This document shows, in pieces, positions 25,202-38,900 of a DNA stretch of 64,000 nt. Each line of letters starts with the position of its first letter. The stretch's first letter is position 1. Both the position numbers and the translations under genes were made by a program. A model generated the notes under the pieces. That model was given only the letters and a program-made list of their open reading frames with translations, had not been told where the DNA came from and did no database searches. This stretch comes from Andrena cerasifolii (Eukaryota; Arthropoda; Insecta; Hymenoptera; Andrenidae), in assembly GCF_050908995.1 (NCBI RefSeq), contig NC_135125.1, positions 16,455,011-16,519,010 of the forward strand, read 5' to 3'.

Positions 25202-28200
25202 CTGAATTCGGTTGCCGAAATGTACGTTTTCAAGGATTCAAGCATCGGGTGAACGATTGTTTTTTTTTTTTTGTAATTACGGACAGCTGAGCAGTTAGTT
25301 GTGGAAGATCCAGCTGGCTGACGCGAAGGTTCGATAATCAGGGATCCATAGCTGACGCGAAGGAACGCGACAATACAGCAAACGGAGCCGAGCCGTTCGA
25401 TAAACTCGGTACACACGGCCTCCTTCCGTCGCGGCTGACATTAATTAATTGCGGTCAGTCAGCGGAAACGACGTCGCCGTTCTATCAACGGTAAATTGCT
25501 CGACGTTTTGACCCCGCGCCCCCGACCTGCACCCCCTGCAGTAATTGAAATTTAAGACGCGAAACGAGCACATCGGCGACGACGACTCTCCCTGCCCCTT
25601 GGTCGTTGCTTCGACCCGATTCGATCCAATTAAGCGTCGCCCCGAGGGATAGAGCCAAGGACCACGACGTCGAAGGGCCACGTCGATTCCGTTTTCCGCG
25701 CGTTTCTTCACCCACTTCCTGCCCGCCTCTTCCACCCCCGCCAGTCGTTTGGTCGCCACCTTCTCGACAGAGGGAACAAACAGTGGCCATCTGACACGAT
25801 CTACTTTCGAAGGGAGTTCTGCTGACAAAAGATTGAGGCGGAGGGATCGAAAACGTTGGCTTGTTGGTCAGACTGACCAACTGCAGATTTTTCTTCGTTT
25901 TCGGTATGCGAATTTAATGTTCAAACTGTTGCAATAAATCAAGTAATCATCGAAAGCTATTGCAAAATAATTTTTATTATCTTATTGTAAAAAATTTTGA
26001 AAACAATTGCTTTCATTGACCCTTAAGAATTTTAGGATGGAACGATGGACTTGGTTAATTTTACCAACGAGCAAACGAAACATTTGTTGGATGGATAGAA
26101 AGGAACAGGGTGGTTGCGTGGTTTTGACAAATTCCTGAGGGTGTTGTTTACGTTGAAAGCTGGATCGGATGTAAAATAATCATGGTCCTTTGGGGTGGTA
26201 ATCGAATGTTAGATGAGTGTGAAGTAATGGGGAGAGTGGATCGAGCTTCTGGGGGTGTTTTGGTAACGTAGGAGATCGAAGAAGTTCGTTGAGGTATTCT
26301 ACTTTGTGGTGTTGAGAACATTATCTTGAGTAATTTAGATTTTTTAGCAATATTATTTCGAATATAAAGGCTAAAGGACAGAGGTCTCAACCAAAAAGTC
26401 ATTTAAAACACAGCGAAGAACAAGGAATCCCATGTTGCACAGGGTGGTGTCGAAAGACGGTAGACCCCCTTTCCTTTTCTAATCAAGGGATTACATCGTC
26501 TTCGACGATCGCTTCTCATTCGGGGCTAATGTCGTTCGGCGCTACCAAACATTTCATTGGTTTAATTCCACCCGAGCCAGCTCCCGCTACAATCTTGTTC
26601 CCCGAAGGAACGAACATAGGAAACGCGAATTACATAAACGCTGCCCTCGTTAATCTCTCAGACCGTCGAATTCGATTAAATCCCTAGTAATCCCCGATCC
26701 TTACACCAAGTGATTACCCTCTACGATTTTAAACGTGGCTTATCAATTACATAAACGTCGCCAACGATCCACCTACACTCGCTCCCATTCTACACTGTTC
26801 AAACACATCAATGCTCGATCTCGAACACTCGAAACCACTCGAATGGAAATCCTTCTTTCGAACACACATTTCAAAAGTAACCAGCACAGACCGCGCGGGA
26901 AGCACAGAGACAAAGGGGAAGGAGATATCGCGAAAGCAAATCCCTTCTCGTCGACTCTCGGCCGGTTTTAGTTTCCAGTGCATCGATATCCAATTCGCGT
27001 ATCGCCGGGGACTCGAAAATCGGCCATTAGGATTACCGTCGGCACGGCAACCGACAAGGGTAGCCGATCGGGAAGTCCGAGAAACATCCAGCGAGTTCTA
27101 CGCCGCTCCCCCAGGTCCTTTGAGCTTAACCCCAAGCAGTAAGACATTCGAGCCACGACCCGATGTACGGGCAAACACGGATTACAATGGCCGTTAGCTT
27201 ATGCTACCCTTGTGTGCAATAGAAAAGTAAGAAGAAACCTTAAGGGCTGCGCGGTGGCCCCTTCCACCGTTCGACCAACTTTAATGGCTCCTGCCAAGCT
27301 TCGAACTTCTTAATGTGTCCATTTTGGCGGGGAACTTTGTGCGCCGGGAAAATCGTATCCGCCAGCACGACGTACCTCGATCGAATTGTTGATAAACCAA
27401 CGTGTAATGAAAATTGGATGTTGAAACAGTGCTTGTGGTTATCAGTTGCCAGGATATTTCATTCCCTTCGAATCGTGTAATTATCCATCGACATCGTGGA
27501 ATAAAAATCTCGATAGAACGATCTAAATACCAAACGGCGGAAATTCAAGTTTTTCGTAGGACTATAAAAAGTGGGGTGATTCTATTTTGATTTCGGGAGC
27601 ACAGGGTATCCCACGTGCGAAAAAAATTGGCGATGAAGAATTGCAGGAATCCTTGCCCTCCCGTAACTGAGACGCAAGTATGCCCATACTGTTGTTTTCG
27701 TTGCAAGAGAATCTCGTTAATTATTCCAGCCGTTTGCAAGCGCCCCAAAAAGGATTGCCGAGGTAAAATTTCGAGCAGCAAAACAGCAGGATGCGTCTTC
27801 CACAGGACAGCGCTGGACGCCGAGTGGAAACCGCAAAAACCGAGTCATTAGGGGAACAATGCCTATCGCAAATTCCTTCCTTTTTCCCCTATGTGGCCAC
27901 TGTCCAGGCCGAGACAACACACATTTTTCTAGCCGTGCACGCTTGCGTCCTTTGTTCCCGAGACGTAACTCGTTCGACGGTTAGAAGTTTCAGGGCTGAC
28001 GGCTCACGCTAGGGAAATACCTTAAGGACTTGTTCATCGTCGCTCGATACACGAGAGGATGGAAAAGGGCGAAAAAGAGAATTGGATTAGAGACGAAGGA
28101 AGGGGGAGGACAGAAGAAGGAAGCCACTGGCTGCACTTCCGGCGACGGGGGCATAATAAAATTACCAGCGACGGAAATCGTGTCCCGAGGAATCGAGTTT

Positions 28201-28491
28201 GCGACCCGACGAATCGGTCGGGTCACCGATTTGCAACCGTGGATGTAGAAATTTCTGCCTCGCCGCGTCCTTCGATAATTTTCCCTCGCCACCCTTCAGA
28301 CAGCAGAACTGTGTTTCTTAACACTTTGACAGCTGCTGTCACGTACCTACGTGTGATTCCTCCACTTCGATTTACTACTCATTCACAGATTTATTTGATC
28401 GACAGCGGGCGTTAGTTTTAATGTCATGTCTATTTATTATACACATAATTCTCTTTTAACTTTCATCCCCTGAATATACTGAACTGAACAT

Positions 28492-29142
28492 TTAAGGGGT
28501 CATTCTGGTAATCACGCCGCAAAATTCGACTACATTCAGGTTTTTTTTCTCAGTGAATACAATGAATAACAATGTCAAACTTTTTTTTCATTTATTAATC
28601 TACTTATAATGAATACGGAACAATTGTTTAAATACACTTTTAATTGTGTTTTTTCAATGTTATTTATCTGCAGTTTAAAATCGCGGCTTTGAAAAAACGG
28701 CGGGAGTGATTTAAGCTCACAGACTGATCTGAGATAAAAAAGCCAAGCTGATTCTTAATCATTATGAGTACCGCTATCGCAGATGCCAGAATTAGCCACG
28801 TAAGTCAAAACTTATCAGAATTGCGCGCATTCAAACTTCAAGTTTCGAAATTTTCCATTCTTACTTGAGGTTTGAATGCGCGCAATTTTCTTAAATTTTG
28901 ACTTACGTGGCTAATTCTGGCACCTGCGATAGTCAGCTTGGTTCTTTTTTATTTCAGATGAGTCTGTCACCTTAAATCACTCCCGCCAGGGAGATATTTC
29001 TTTTCGAAGGCGCGATTTTCAACATTACAAGTAGCTTAATAAATGAAAAAAAGTTTGACATTGTTATTCATTGTATTCACTGAGAAAAAAATGCCTGAAT
29101 GTTGCCGAATTTTGCGGTGTGATTACCAGAATAACCCCTTAA
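28492..29142. mobile_element. TTAA-GGGG long-hairpin MITE
   Basis: The left end is TTAAGGGGTCATTCTGGTAAT; the right end in reverse complement is TTAAGGGGTTATTCTGGTAAT. Arms match over long distances, including CCAGAATTAGCCACGTAAGT near the centre on both sides. The core shared with other elements is at 28721-28780; the opposite arm has lost about 25 bases of it. Confidence 0.9.
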
Positions 29143-31493
29143 GACACGTTCAATCGACAGAAATCGACTTCCATAAGAATTCCCTGAGAGTTATAACCAC
29201 CCTTCATCCCCCAACGCTGCATAGGAAAATTCTCATCGTCACCCTTATTCCGCATTTTCTAGGAAGGCACACCGCTCTCGCTCGTTCCTCCGCGAACCAC
29301 CAGCCGATTTCCCTAAGATTCCATCGAGTGCCGATCGCGTGGAGTTTGTCGCGGTGCCTCGTTCCCGGCGTATCACAGCCAGGAACACACGGGTTCGAGG
29401 TAACGCCGATGTCCCGTGTATGTATTATGCAATGAAGCTCGAGTGCTGCTCTCGACTCGGTCCCTCGTGCTCGCGCGCCCACGCGACGAGGGCCAAAAGA
29501 GGGAGGGCGGAACGGGCGCCCAGGCGTATTTGAACAGACACGCGACACTCGTGTTTACCCTCTCTTTCCCTTTCCACCCTTTTCCCTCTCGGTCCGTTTC
29601 GACACTCCTGAATCTCCGTTCCTTCCTCTTTGTCCCTCTTTCTTTGTATCGTTTCACAATGGAGCACAGTACACCAGGAGATATCCCCGCCCCCTGACCC
29701 CTCGACTTCAGCCCCCTCCCCCTCCCCCCCCCCCAGGATTGAAGTGCCATTCATTTTCGAGTTGCGCGAGATTCCGCGCGCCGAAAGATTCGACCCGTCC
29801 CCCCGCACCACTTTTTCTCTCCCATTTTTCTTGCTCCGCGCCTTTCTTCGCCGAGTAATTCCTGCCTGGGGGACCAGGAGGCGACGAGAGGGACGGGCAT
29901 GTCAGCGAAATCGAGGGAAGAATACCGAAAGTCTGATCCACTTTCCAGTTTCGCGGAATAACGCAATCAGTGGGAACGTAGAGAGAGAGAGGGAGGTGTG
30001 AAAGGAAAAGGTAGCTGATCGAGGACGAGGAAGGTCGCATGCTACGCGCGAAAACATTAGGCAAGGTGGTATAGTGGCCTAGTTTTCATGTCGAGTTCAT
30101 CTTGGTTTCGACTGTAGTTGAAGAAGATCCAAGTGTTTAGTTTAGTATAAGATAGAATTTACTATAAAATAGATTATTATTATTATTTATTTAAACGAGA
30201 CTAGCCCTTAGTGTACACTATACTAAAAAACCGCTTATTGCTATTCTATAAGGATAATTCTGCGCGCCGCGTAGATCACGTTGTGTTCAATTATCTCTTA
30301 TTTTCCTCATTTTTATTACCCCCAATGGCAAAAAATAATGAAATACTTATACCCCACTCACGTTACGAGTACCCTCGTTTAGGCGAAATGTCTTTGCAAT
30401 AAAGCTAGTGGTTTCTATAAAACGCCCGTCCGCGGAAGACACTTCCGAGGGTCGTACAGATAGCTTATTAATTAAGGCGACATTTACGACAACAGCGTAA
30501 CGAATTAATGAGCGACGAGGAACGCTCGTAACTCTCTTTACAGCGTGTAATTATCCTCAAACACAGCGTGGGGATTCCCCGGCGTCCATAAGCAGAGGAA
30601 TAACCCGTAAAACGCCAGCGAAAGCAGTTAACGGTTCCGTTCCATTATCGCCCGCGAGTGTCTTGTCGCGGATATTTCCCCGAGAACGTAATTCAGCGAA
30701 GTCGGTTCTCGAACACGTCCTTTCGATGACACCGGACGCTTAAGCGACCCTGTCGGAACAGTGAAAAAGTCGTTCCAGAAGGGTCAGCTGGCGAATTGTG
30801 TCAGCAGATGTCCTAAGGGCTGACCTCTCGGGCGTATTTCACGCTTGAAATTCGAGTGAGACGACGTTCTTCCTCGGTGAAAGCCAGACGAGAGTGGAAT
30901 TGCGAAAATATCGGCCTCCAATAGGAGCGCTCCAATGAATTTCTCCAGAAATCACTAGGAATCAATCAAAGAAGGAAGCAAAACTGTTAAGGTGATTGTA
31001 AAAGATGACTGACATCGCCTTTCATTAAAATAGGAAAGCTTTTTTTCATGGTGCTCGGTTTTACAAGGCCACAAGTTTTCTATGCAACGCCTTGTGGGTA
31101 TAGGTACTTCCTTTTAAAGCAACGGGGGAAACGACGACGGTTACTCGAACAACTCGAGGCAACGTTAGCGAAACATCGCCACGGCGGGTGCAACAATAAG
31201 AAAGTGGAAGGAAAGTGTCGGCGAAGGGACGAGAAATTACAGGGGCGACGTAAAAATGCACCGCTGGACGATTTCACGCTTCGAATAGAGACGCCAAATC
31301 CCCCCTGCTGCGGCTGTACATACATATATCTACCCCCCTCCAGTGGCGTAACAAATGTTGGCGAACTGGGTTTCCCGGACTGTTAAAGAGATTCCTTTTT
31401 CCTTGTCCTTCATTGTGCTTTATCAAACAGTAATTCTGCGGTATTTTACTACCGAAATAGATTTGAAGAATAAAACCACCCTCTGCAGAATGG
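29143..31493. other. Gene-free interval, pyrimidine-rich in part
   Basis: A C/T-rich tract at about 29540-29740 includes a long C run (29722-29734). Short frames only; nothing recognised. Confidence 0.5.
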
Positions 31494-32238
31494 TTAAGGG
31501 GAGGTTCCGGTCTAAAAGTCGATTTTTTTTTTATTTCATTTTTCGAATGTTCAATCTTTTAGGAATACGCGTTTAAAAGGATTTGTTGAAATTCTTAAAA
31601 TTCCCGAAGTTATAGGCATTTGAGTAGCATCAAATGCATGGGTAACACCCGGCCACTCGGCACTCACGTAAAACTTTAAACGCGTTTTTCTCGAAACAGT
31701 GTTCTCAAAACGGTGGGACCTGTATCTCCAAAAGTTATTATCCGATTCGACTGAAACTTTTTTTTACATCGAAGAATATACTTCTGGCTAGGAGGGAACC
31801 CAGAAAAAATACAAAAAATTGAGAATTTATAATTTTCAAAGGCGTTGAAAGAACGAAAAATATAGGGGAAAAGAGATTTCAAAATTCAAGTGCCGTTATT
31901 TTCTTAAAAAATGTCATTTTTGCATTTTTTTTCTAGCCCCCCCCCCCTAACCAGAAGTATATTCTTCAAAATAAAAAAAGTTTCAGTCGAATCGGATAAT
32001 AACTTTTGGGGATACAGGTCCCACCGATTTTGAAAATTTTTTTGACGCCTTGACTTTAACGGCACTCCCCAGTGCCGTCTGTAATGATTAATTGTAAAAC
32101 AAAAAATATATTTCTATAATTTAAGACATCCTTAATACAATGCAACAAGTCCCATTAAATTATATATAGTAGTTTTCCTTTAATTAATTCCTAAAGATCA
32201 CCTATTTTTTGGGGCTCTAGACCGGAACCTCCCCTTAA
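31494..32238. mobile_element. TTAA-GGGG element with internal hairpin and poly-C tract
   Basis: Both ends are TTAAGGGGAGGTTCCGGTCTA in inverted orientation. Inside, two arms (about 31709-31800 and 31940-32035, marked by GGGACCTGTATCTCCAAAAG in the left arm) form a second inverted repeat around a spacer. A run of 11 C lies at 31937-31947. It is non-coding, and is the fuller version of the relic at 15801-16284. Confidence 0.9.
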
Positions 32239-35231
32239 GTAAGATTTCCTAAGAATACCTCACAATTCACGCCAATGTCTCTTAACATCCATCAGATTTG
32301 GTTCTTCGTTATTAGAGGACGAATTTCCATTCAAGTATGAAACCACCCTTCAATGTCCTTAAGGGGGTGAAGAACGATTATCTGGGAGGTACTTTGACGT
32401 ACCAATTTCGATGAAATTTTCTCCTCCATCCTCCCAAACTACCCACTTCCCGGAATCAACATCTCCCTCCGAGGGTCCTCCGATTACTCTTCTCAGGAGA
32501 CTCACCCCCAAGGAACGTGCGTGTCAGTAGAGGGCGATTATTCGTGCCGGGTGGAATTAAGCAACGTCTAAGAAATTCCCGGGAACCGTAAAAATTCCAG
32601 CAGCATCGGGTCTGTCTCGGACGCACGAATTCCAGCGCGGAGGGTGGCGCGCGAGCCCCTGGGAAACGAACTGCTCCGCCGTGGAAACATTTTTAACCCG
32701 CGCGCCCGTTTCTCTCTCTAAATCGCTCGATGCCGCCGCGATACGTTACGGGGATCCACGGCGCACGTTGACCCAGCTCGCAGAGAAGGTGGGAAAGGGA
32801 GGCAGAGTGCCCCCGACTCGTTTCTTCCACGCTACGGCGGGGATCAGTTCCCGTAGTGGTCACCCTTATCCCTTCCGGATAATCGTGCCGCGATCTTTGC
32901 TCATCCGTCTTCCTCTGGTTTTTCCTCCGCCTCCCCAGCCTCCTCCCGCCGCCCCTGTCCTTCGCGTAATCGCATCCAGCGATGGGAACAATCAGCTCGC
33001 GAGTGAAGGTCGAACAAACGTTCCGTTTCAGGTGTTTATGTTTCAAACGCCACCGACTAACCTTATTTTTCTCGGTACGAGTGCGAGTAAAGTTTCGTGT
33101 AAACAAAGATACTTTGAAGGACTGCTCGATTACGAATCTCCTAAGTTTGATTTTGGTGGCATTAATTTTCACCAGTATGAAATGAAAATTTAAGGGTGAT
33201 TTCAGTGAGAATCTTGGCCAAAAGTTAATCAGTTTCCAAGATATACTGTTGCATAAAGATTCATTCCTCCAATTTTCAAAGATTTTCGCTTATTTTTAAT
33301 ATTACTGAAGTTCATCCTGAAGTAATAGAAATTGAAAGTAGTGAAATAGTTTCGTTGCGTCTCAGTTTAAGTAAGACAATGACGCGAGGCTCTTGAATTA
33401 TGTAAGATCTTGCTCGTAGTGTACCAGACCTACTTTGATCCAGCCTTCTAACACGATAATCGAATTACGCCCATTACTAATCGCATTACGCTGTTTTTTA
33501 TCGAGCACCAAATAGGATAGCCTCCTATCAGTGGGGCAAGGGGAAGATAATAGGACATTTTTAAGGGGAGTACTTGAGACTCCGCTTGCAGAGACTGTTT
33601 TTCAGAATGTTGGCCTCGGTGTCGCCATTAAATCCCTTGTTTCGTTGCCTCGACGAACCGAGCTGTCCCGTTTCGATCGCTGCACCCTGAAGCGTACGGG
33701 CAATCAGATTTAGCGAGTTTCTGTGTACTTGGCTGCGTGCTTTCGGACCGAAGAAAGAGCAGAATGGAATACTCGAGTACTCTACTGCGAATTCTATGAC
33801 GGCAGTTGTTTGCTGGCGAAGAGATCTTCACGAGTGTCGCCTTGAATCTCTCGCCAATGATAAAACTGTCTCAACAGAAGCGACCTTTTATAATTCCTTT
33901 GAAAAGGTCAATGTACTGCAGCGTGAATAGCTACATCCCCTAGATGGAAGACATGCACATAGTACTCTGAAGAATACAGGTTCGCTATGATCTAAACAGA
34001 AACAACCATCCACTAGCAGATCACCATAACACTCTGTATAACCAACTTTCAAGATCCCCGGATTAAATCCTCGACTTTCATGTAGAGATCCCTTTCAATG
34101 CACTCTTCCTGCGTTCCACGGTCATCGACACGCCCCTGCTACGGTTTATTCCTCCCCCGTCCGCGGAGCTGTTCCTCGTTGCTAATGAAAATCCCCCGTC
34201 CCCGGGACATTATATTTCTGCTTATCGGTGACATTTTTCGCGTCCGCGCGCTAATTATCCCGATGAAGTTCCGCGAGGATTACCAGAGCTTTCCAATTAG
34301 CCTGACATCAAGACTTCTCTTCATTAGCCCGTGTCTGATCGAAGTCGTCACTATCCACCGATACGCCGTCCTCGTTGCGCGACGGCTGATTAAAATCCCG
34401 CGTATCCACTGCGGGTCTGAAGAGTGCGTGACGCCCGCTACTTCGATGCCTGTCGCGTGCGCGCGGACACGCATTCACGCGAGCCGAGCCATTCAACGCT
34501 GGACGTGGACTGGGGATAAAATGCTGGTGGCGTAAGGGAAGCGAATTTTCAGCGAAGTAATCGAGCCGGAGCCTTTTAACTCTCGTCTGACGTATACGGG
34601 GTCCTTTTCTACTTGTGGTCTTACATACTGGGTAGTGCTACTTTCTTCAGGGAAAAATAATTTTTAAATGTGAGACGATCAGAATTTAATAAAAGTCTGA
34701 TAGCAGGATGTAGATAGAGGAAATTATAAAATTGACTCCGCATCAGTTGCGCTATTCGAGGGTTGAAGTGAAAAAAGGAAACGCATAAATCGTGCTGGAT
34801 GAAAATTTGCAACGTTCAAGGCAGTTTAGTAACTCGATCCCCCGTTTAATTAGTACACACTCAGACGATCCATAAAATCCGCGGTTCTCCCCTGAGAGAA
34901 AAGAACATCCCCTAACTTCGGCCATAAACCGTTCTTTCCTTCGCCCATCTGCATCCCCCTGTTAACACGGGAGATTGCAGCTACAGTGCAACTTTCCCCA
35001 GTCTACTACTTTAAGAAACGTATAACGCGGGTTGTGCAAAATTGTGGAGGTGGAAAGGCACGTAATACTGAATTTAGTGGACTTTCATCGTTTCTCTTTT
35101 TAATAATAGATACAGAAAAATAACCCTGTCTGTTCACATGGATTCGTGCGTCGCAAGAAAGTTGTACATACCACTCTAATGTTCTATCATTAATACACAA
35201 TGGATAACAGGAAACTGGATAATTTTATCAC
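32239..35231. other. Gene-free interval, nothing recognised
   Basis: A GC-rich patch at 32.6-33.0 kb gives overlapping 170- and 159-codon frames on opposite strands; neither resembles a known protein. No repeat boundary seen. Confidence 0.5.
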
Positions 35232-35933
35232 TTAAGGGGTTATGCCTAGTCAGCTTTCGAAAAAGAACGCGAGATTCGGGAATTTTTTGTGGAATATCTA
35301 CTGTATATTTTTTTACAACTATTCGCTTATTTTAAAAGTACATATATGCAGCAACTCTCAGTAATTTTGTTATAGAAAAACATTAAAAAATGAACGAATA
35401 ACAGCTTTGATATCGGCGAGCAAGATATTTCGGAAATCGCTGTATCGATTGGCCTAAACGTTTGCAGACTTCTTTTATATACTAAAGACTAGTAGATGAA
35501 CGAAGGATTTTTTATCTTAACAAACCCTCTATTTTTAATTAACGAGAAACGAACAATTCAGACATCGAAGAAGCGTGGTTTTGCGTTAAACCGCCGCCAT
35601 TTTGTCAATAAATAACTTTGTGAAAAAGCCTTCGGTCATCTACTGAATTCAACCATATATTAACAGAATGTTTTTGAATTTTTAATTTTAGATGACTCGG
35701 ATCAGATAAAACTTGCTCACCGCACAGCGCCTTTATCAAAACAGCTGCAGCGAGAATGACTGTTATTCGTTTATTTTTTAATGTTCTTCCATAATAAAAT
35801 TACTGAAAGCTTCTCCATACATGTACTTTCAAAATAAGCGAATAGTTATAAAAAAAATATACAGTAGATATTCCACAAAAAATTTCGGGAAATCGCGATC
35901 TTTTTCGAAAGCTGACTAGGCATAACCCCTTAA
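35232..35933. mobile_element. TTAA-GGGG long-hairpin MITE
   Basis: Both ends read TTAAGGGGTTATGCCTAGTC in inverted orientation, with almost identical continuation (AGCTTTCGAAAAAGA and on). The arms stay similar past GAACGAATAACAG. A diverged copy of the shared core lies at 35645-35705. No coding capacity. Confidence 0.9.
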
Positions 35934-38900
35934 TAACTCACAATCAGTTCACCGTACCATCGAAACAATTCTTACATCTGCCATTACAATAATTCTCCCA
36001 GTCTGTCTTCAAATTCGCCACCAGGCAACTCATCTACCTTACAACTAACTCTCTAATGCCTGCGTTATCCTCTTCCACGACTGTATCCCTTACTCCCTTC
36101 AATTTTCCTTTATTTGGCATTCGATTAAAATTGAATTCAATAACAAGATTGTACACCACGATACTTATTCATAATTTCATGCGCAGCTCACAGCGCATTA
36201 GTGACTGATTATCAAAACGCTATGAATGCTCGCAGCTTCGACAAATTGGGGTGGAATTTCGCCCCGGGAAAGGATCAAGCTGCGGACCACGGGACAGTCG
36301 AGCACGTCCACAACGACGGGAAGCGATCTTAAGTGTTTATTAATACGACGACGAGGGCCGGTGGAGCGTGCACGTAACCTGTTTGATTATGCACCGGTTT
36401 GCGTTGTAATTACCGGCGGCCTGTTTGCCCGTCACCGGCCAGATCTACTCGTGCAACTGTAACTCATGTGACCCGGTTCCGAGCACTGAATTACATAATA
36501 CACCGTGGCCGGTGCCGCGCTGCAAACGACATTTCCATGACGTATGCGAGGCTGCGAAATGAACGGGGGAGGAAGGGTACGTGTCGCGAAAACACGTTTT
36601 AATCCGACCAACAGCGGAGGACGAGCACTTCGGAAGAATTACCGCCAGCCGAGGCACCAGCGCCAACGGAAATCCCCTCGAGGCGGGAAAAGGGAATGCT
36701 TAACGAGACACTAACGGCGAGGAAATGCGTCCAAGGAGCCACCGAGCGATTATTTTAAAATAAATTATTGGACGCTGCTTCAGATAGTTTTCGATTTTCC
36801 CCTTGTTAACGCTCGAGGTTTCTTCGCCACGTTGATGAGGTCGGCCGAGTGCTTTTTTACTTTGTTACGCGGGAGGGAGTAGGTATTCATTTAGAAAGAT
36901 ACAGTAACTGTGGGAACTTACACAGGTTGGATTGTCGATGGAGAGATGTTAAGAAATTTTACAATTTATACAGAATGACCTAAAAGCTTCCAATCCTTCC
37001 TTCTACCGCGTCACATCGCTCCGCGTTCTCCGGGCCGACTGTGCGAGCGTAACTTTGAAATTTCAAGATGCATCGCGGCCTCAGCGTGCATGAATTCTTT
37101 TTTCATCGAGTCAGGAGGTGTGCACGAGTGAAATTTAAATATGAACAATGGCCCATGAATTAGCATAAGAGCATCGATCTTCTCCCGTCCTTGCCCGAGA
37201 AAGAGCCCCAGACGCACTTCGCCTCTTATTTTTCCCGAGCAGCGAATAGTTTTCCCGCTCCACCCTCCGTCGCGCTCTCGGTATGTAAATCCCCCGGGAA
37301 TTAAATTTAACCTTGATGGGGTGAATTTCAGAGGCAATTTAAGATCCCCGATGCCTTTTGTGCGGCCCCGGCGTATCGACGATTACGCGGCTAAATGGCC
37401 CGGAAGTATTAAGTCGATTGTACCTTCCGACAAAGTGGATTACGGGTGTAGCATAATCCAGATTCCCCTCCGCGGAGACGCGAAACTTTCGTGGGAATTT
37501 TTTCTTCTCCTACCTCCCGGGACCAGGATTGACAATGGAAAGTATCCGCGGAGGTGTCAACGGGGTGAAAATGAAATCTCGGGACTGTAGAGAGAGAAGT
37601 GGAGTGGAATCTAGCAAGGGTGGTTCTATACGTGTGTGTCGATTGCGTTCACATACAGATAAATACAGTTGCAGTAAACATGAAATACAGAAGAATAGTC
37701 AGAATATTGTTAACGCGTAATTGTAGTATAATTATCAAAAGCCAAGTTAGAATATATCTTTAACGAAAGGCATAAATTAGGACGAATAAAGAAGAAATTT
37801 CCAAGTGGACAGTAAATAGCCAGCGATGAAAGTATAATTAATTAAGTCCATTCTGAAAGCAGATTCGAATCGACGTGTCACGTCGCCCTGGAGGAAAATA
37901 AATTTCCCACCAAGATATTTGCACACTGCCCCCCCCCCCCCCTCGACATATTCATGAGACGAGGCGCGGATGGAGTGGGAAATGGATGACAAGAATTAGA
38001 TTCCTCGTAGGAAACGCGGTTGGCTTTTCTACGTAGTGCCCGTGCAGCATGTCAAAGCTGACTTCATCTCCAGGAAACGTGCTCTTGCCCCCTCTGAAGA
38101 CTGAAACATGCAATGTTTCTTTTCAACGAAATACGTACGGATTACTCCTCCCCCTCCCATCCCACCCTCCGTGGAATCATTTCCAGATGCCTGTCACCGT
38201 CGCGTCGCGACGACTACGAACGCTTGATAGAAGCATCGAGATCAAAGGGAATGCGAGAATAAGTCCATTCGTCGCGATGCATTATTAGTGGATTACTATT
38301 GTCAGCTTTCGGGCGGGGGAAGCGAGCCTGAAACCTAGCCTGTGCTGTTTCGTCGCTGACGAGGTTCCTGATCAGAGGGAGAGTAATTTAGATATTTTAC
38401 TACTGGAACTAGAATCTTGTAAGTATCCCCTTTGACAAGGGACAAGTATTCACGTAAATACTTACACTTATAACAAAATATGTACACTGAAAATTTCATG
38501 TAAATAGCCTCGTTGAAGTCTGCCATGATCATACACTATGCACCCTCCTATCCACAATTCACTTTGAAGAACTGCAGCCACACTATGCAAGATGGAATGC
38601 AGAGCACCCCCTTCTTCCACCGCACGCGAATAACTATTCAACGCGATTCGAGGAGTTTCACAAATCTTTCCAAGGAAATGTTAACCCTTAAACCACCGGT
38701 ATCCTCCGAAGCAGTTCCAAGCTACCAGGAGGAGGTAACAAGAATTCGATACGCTCGGGTACCGAAATAACCCAGACCAATGGCGAAGATGAGCCCGGGC
38801 GAATTAAATGTGGCTGAGGGGCCAGGTCAGTGGTGCATGCATCATGACTAAGTAATTACGTCGATATTCGTGAATTGTTAATCGTCGACTGGTGCCCTGA

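Larger units (their letters stand above)
21379..28491. other. Gene-free interval of 7.1 kb
   Basis: No gene recognised. It holds a degenerate minisatellite (23241-23395) and a 74-bp tandem duplication (25054-25201). GC-rich patches around 24.4-24.7 and 25.4-25.8 kb give spurious frames. Confidence 0.55.

Noticed and set aside
31338..31352. CAGTGGCGTAAC, similar to a hAT terminus
   Set aside because: No inverted partner or 8-bp flanking repeat was found.
32681..33193. 170-codon frame
   Set aside because: Opposite strand has an equally long frame over the same bases; no family resemblance.
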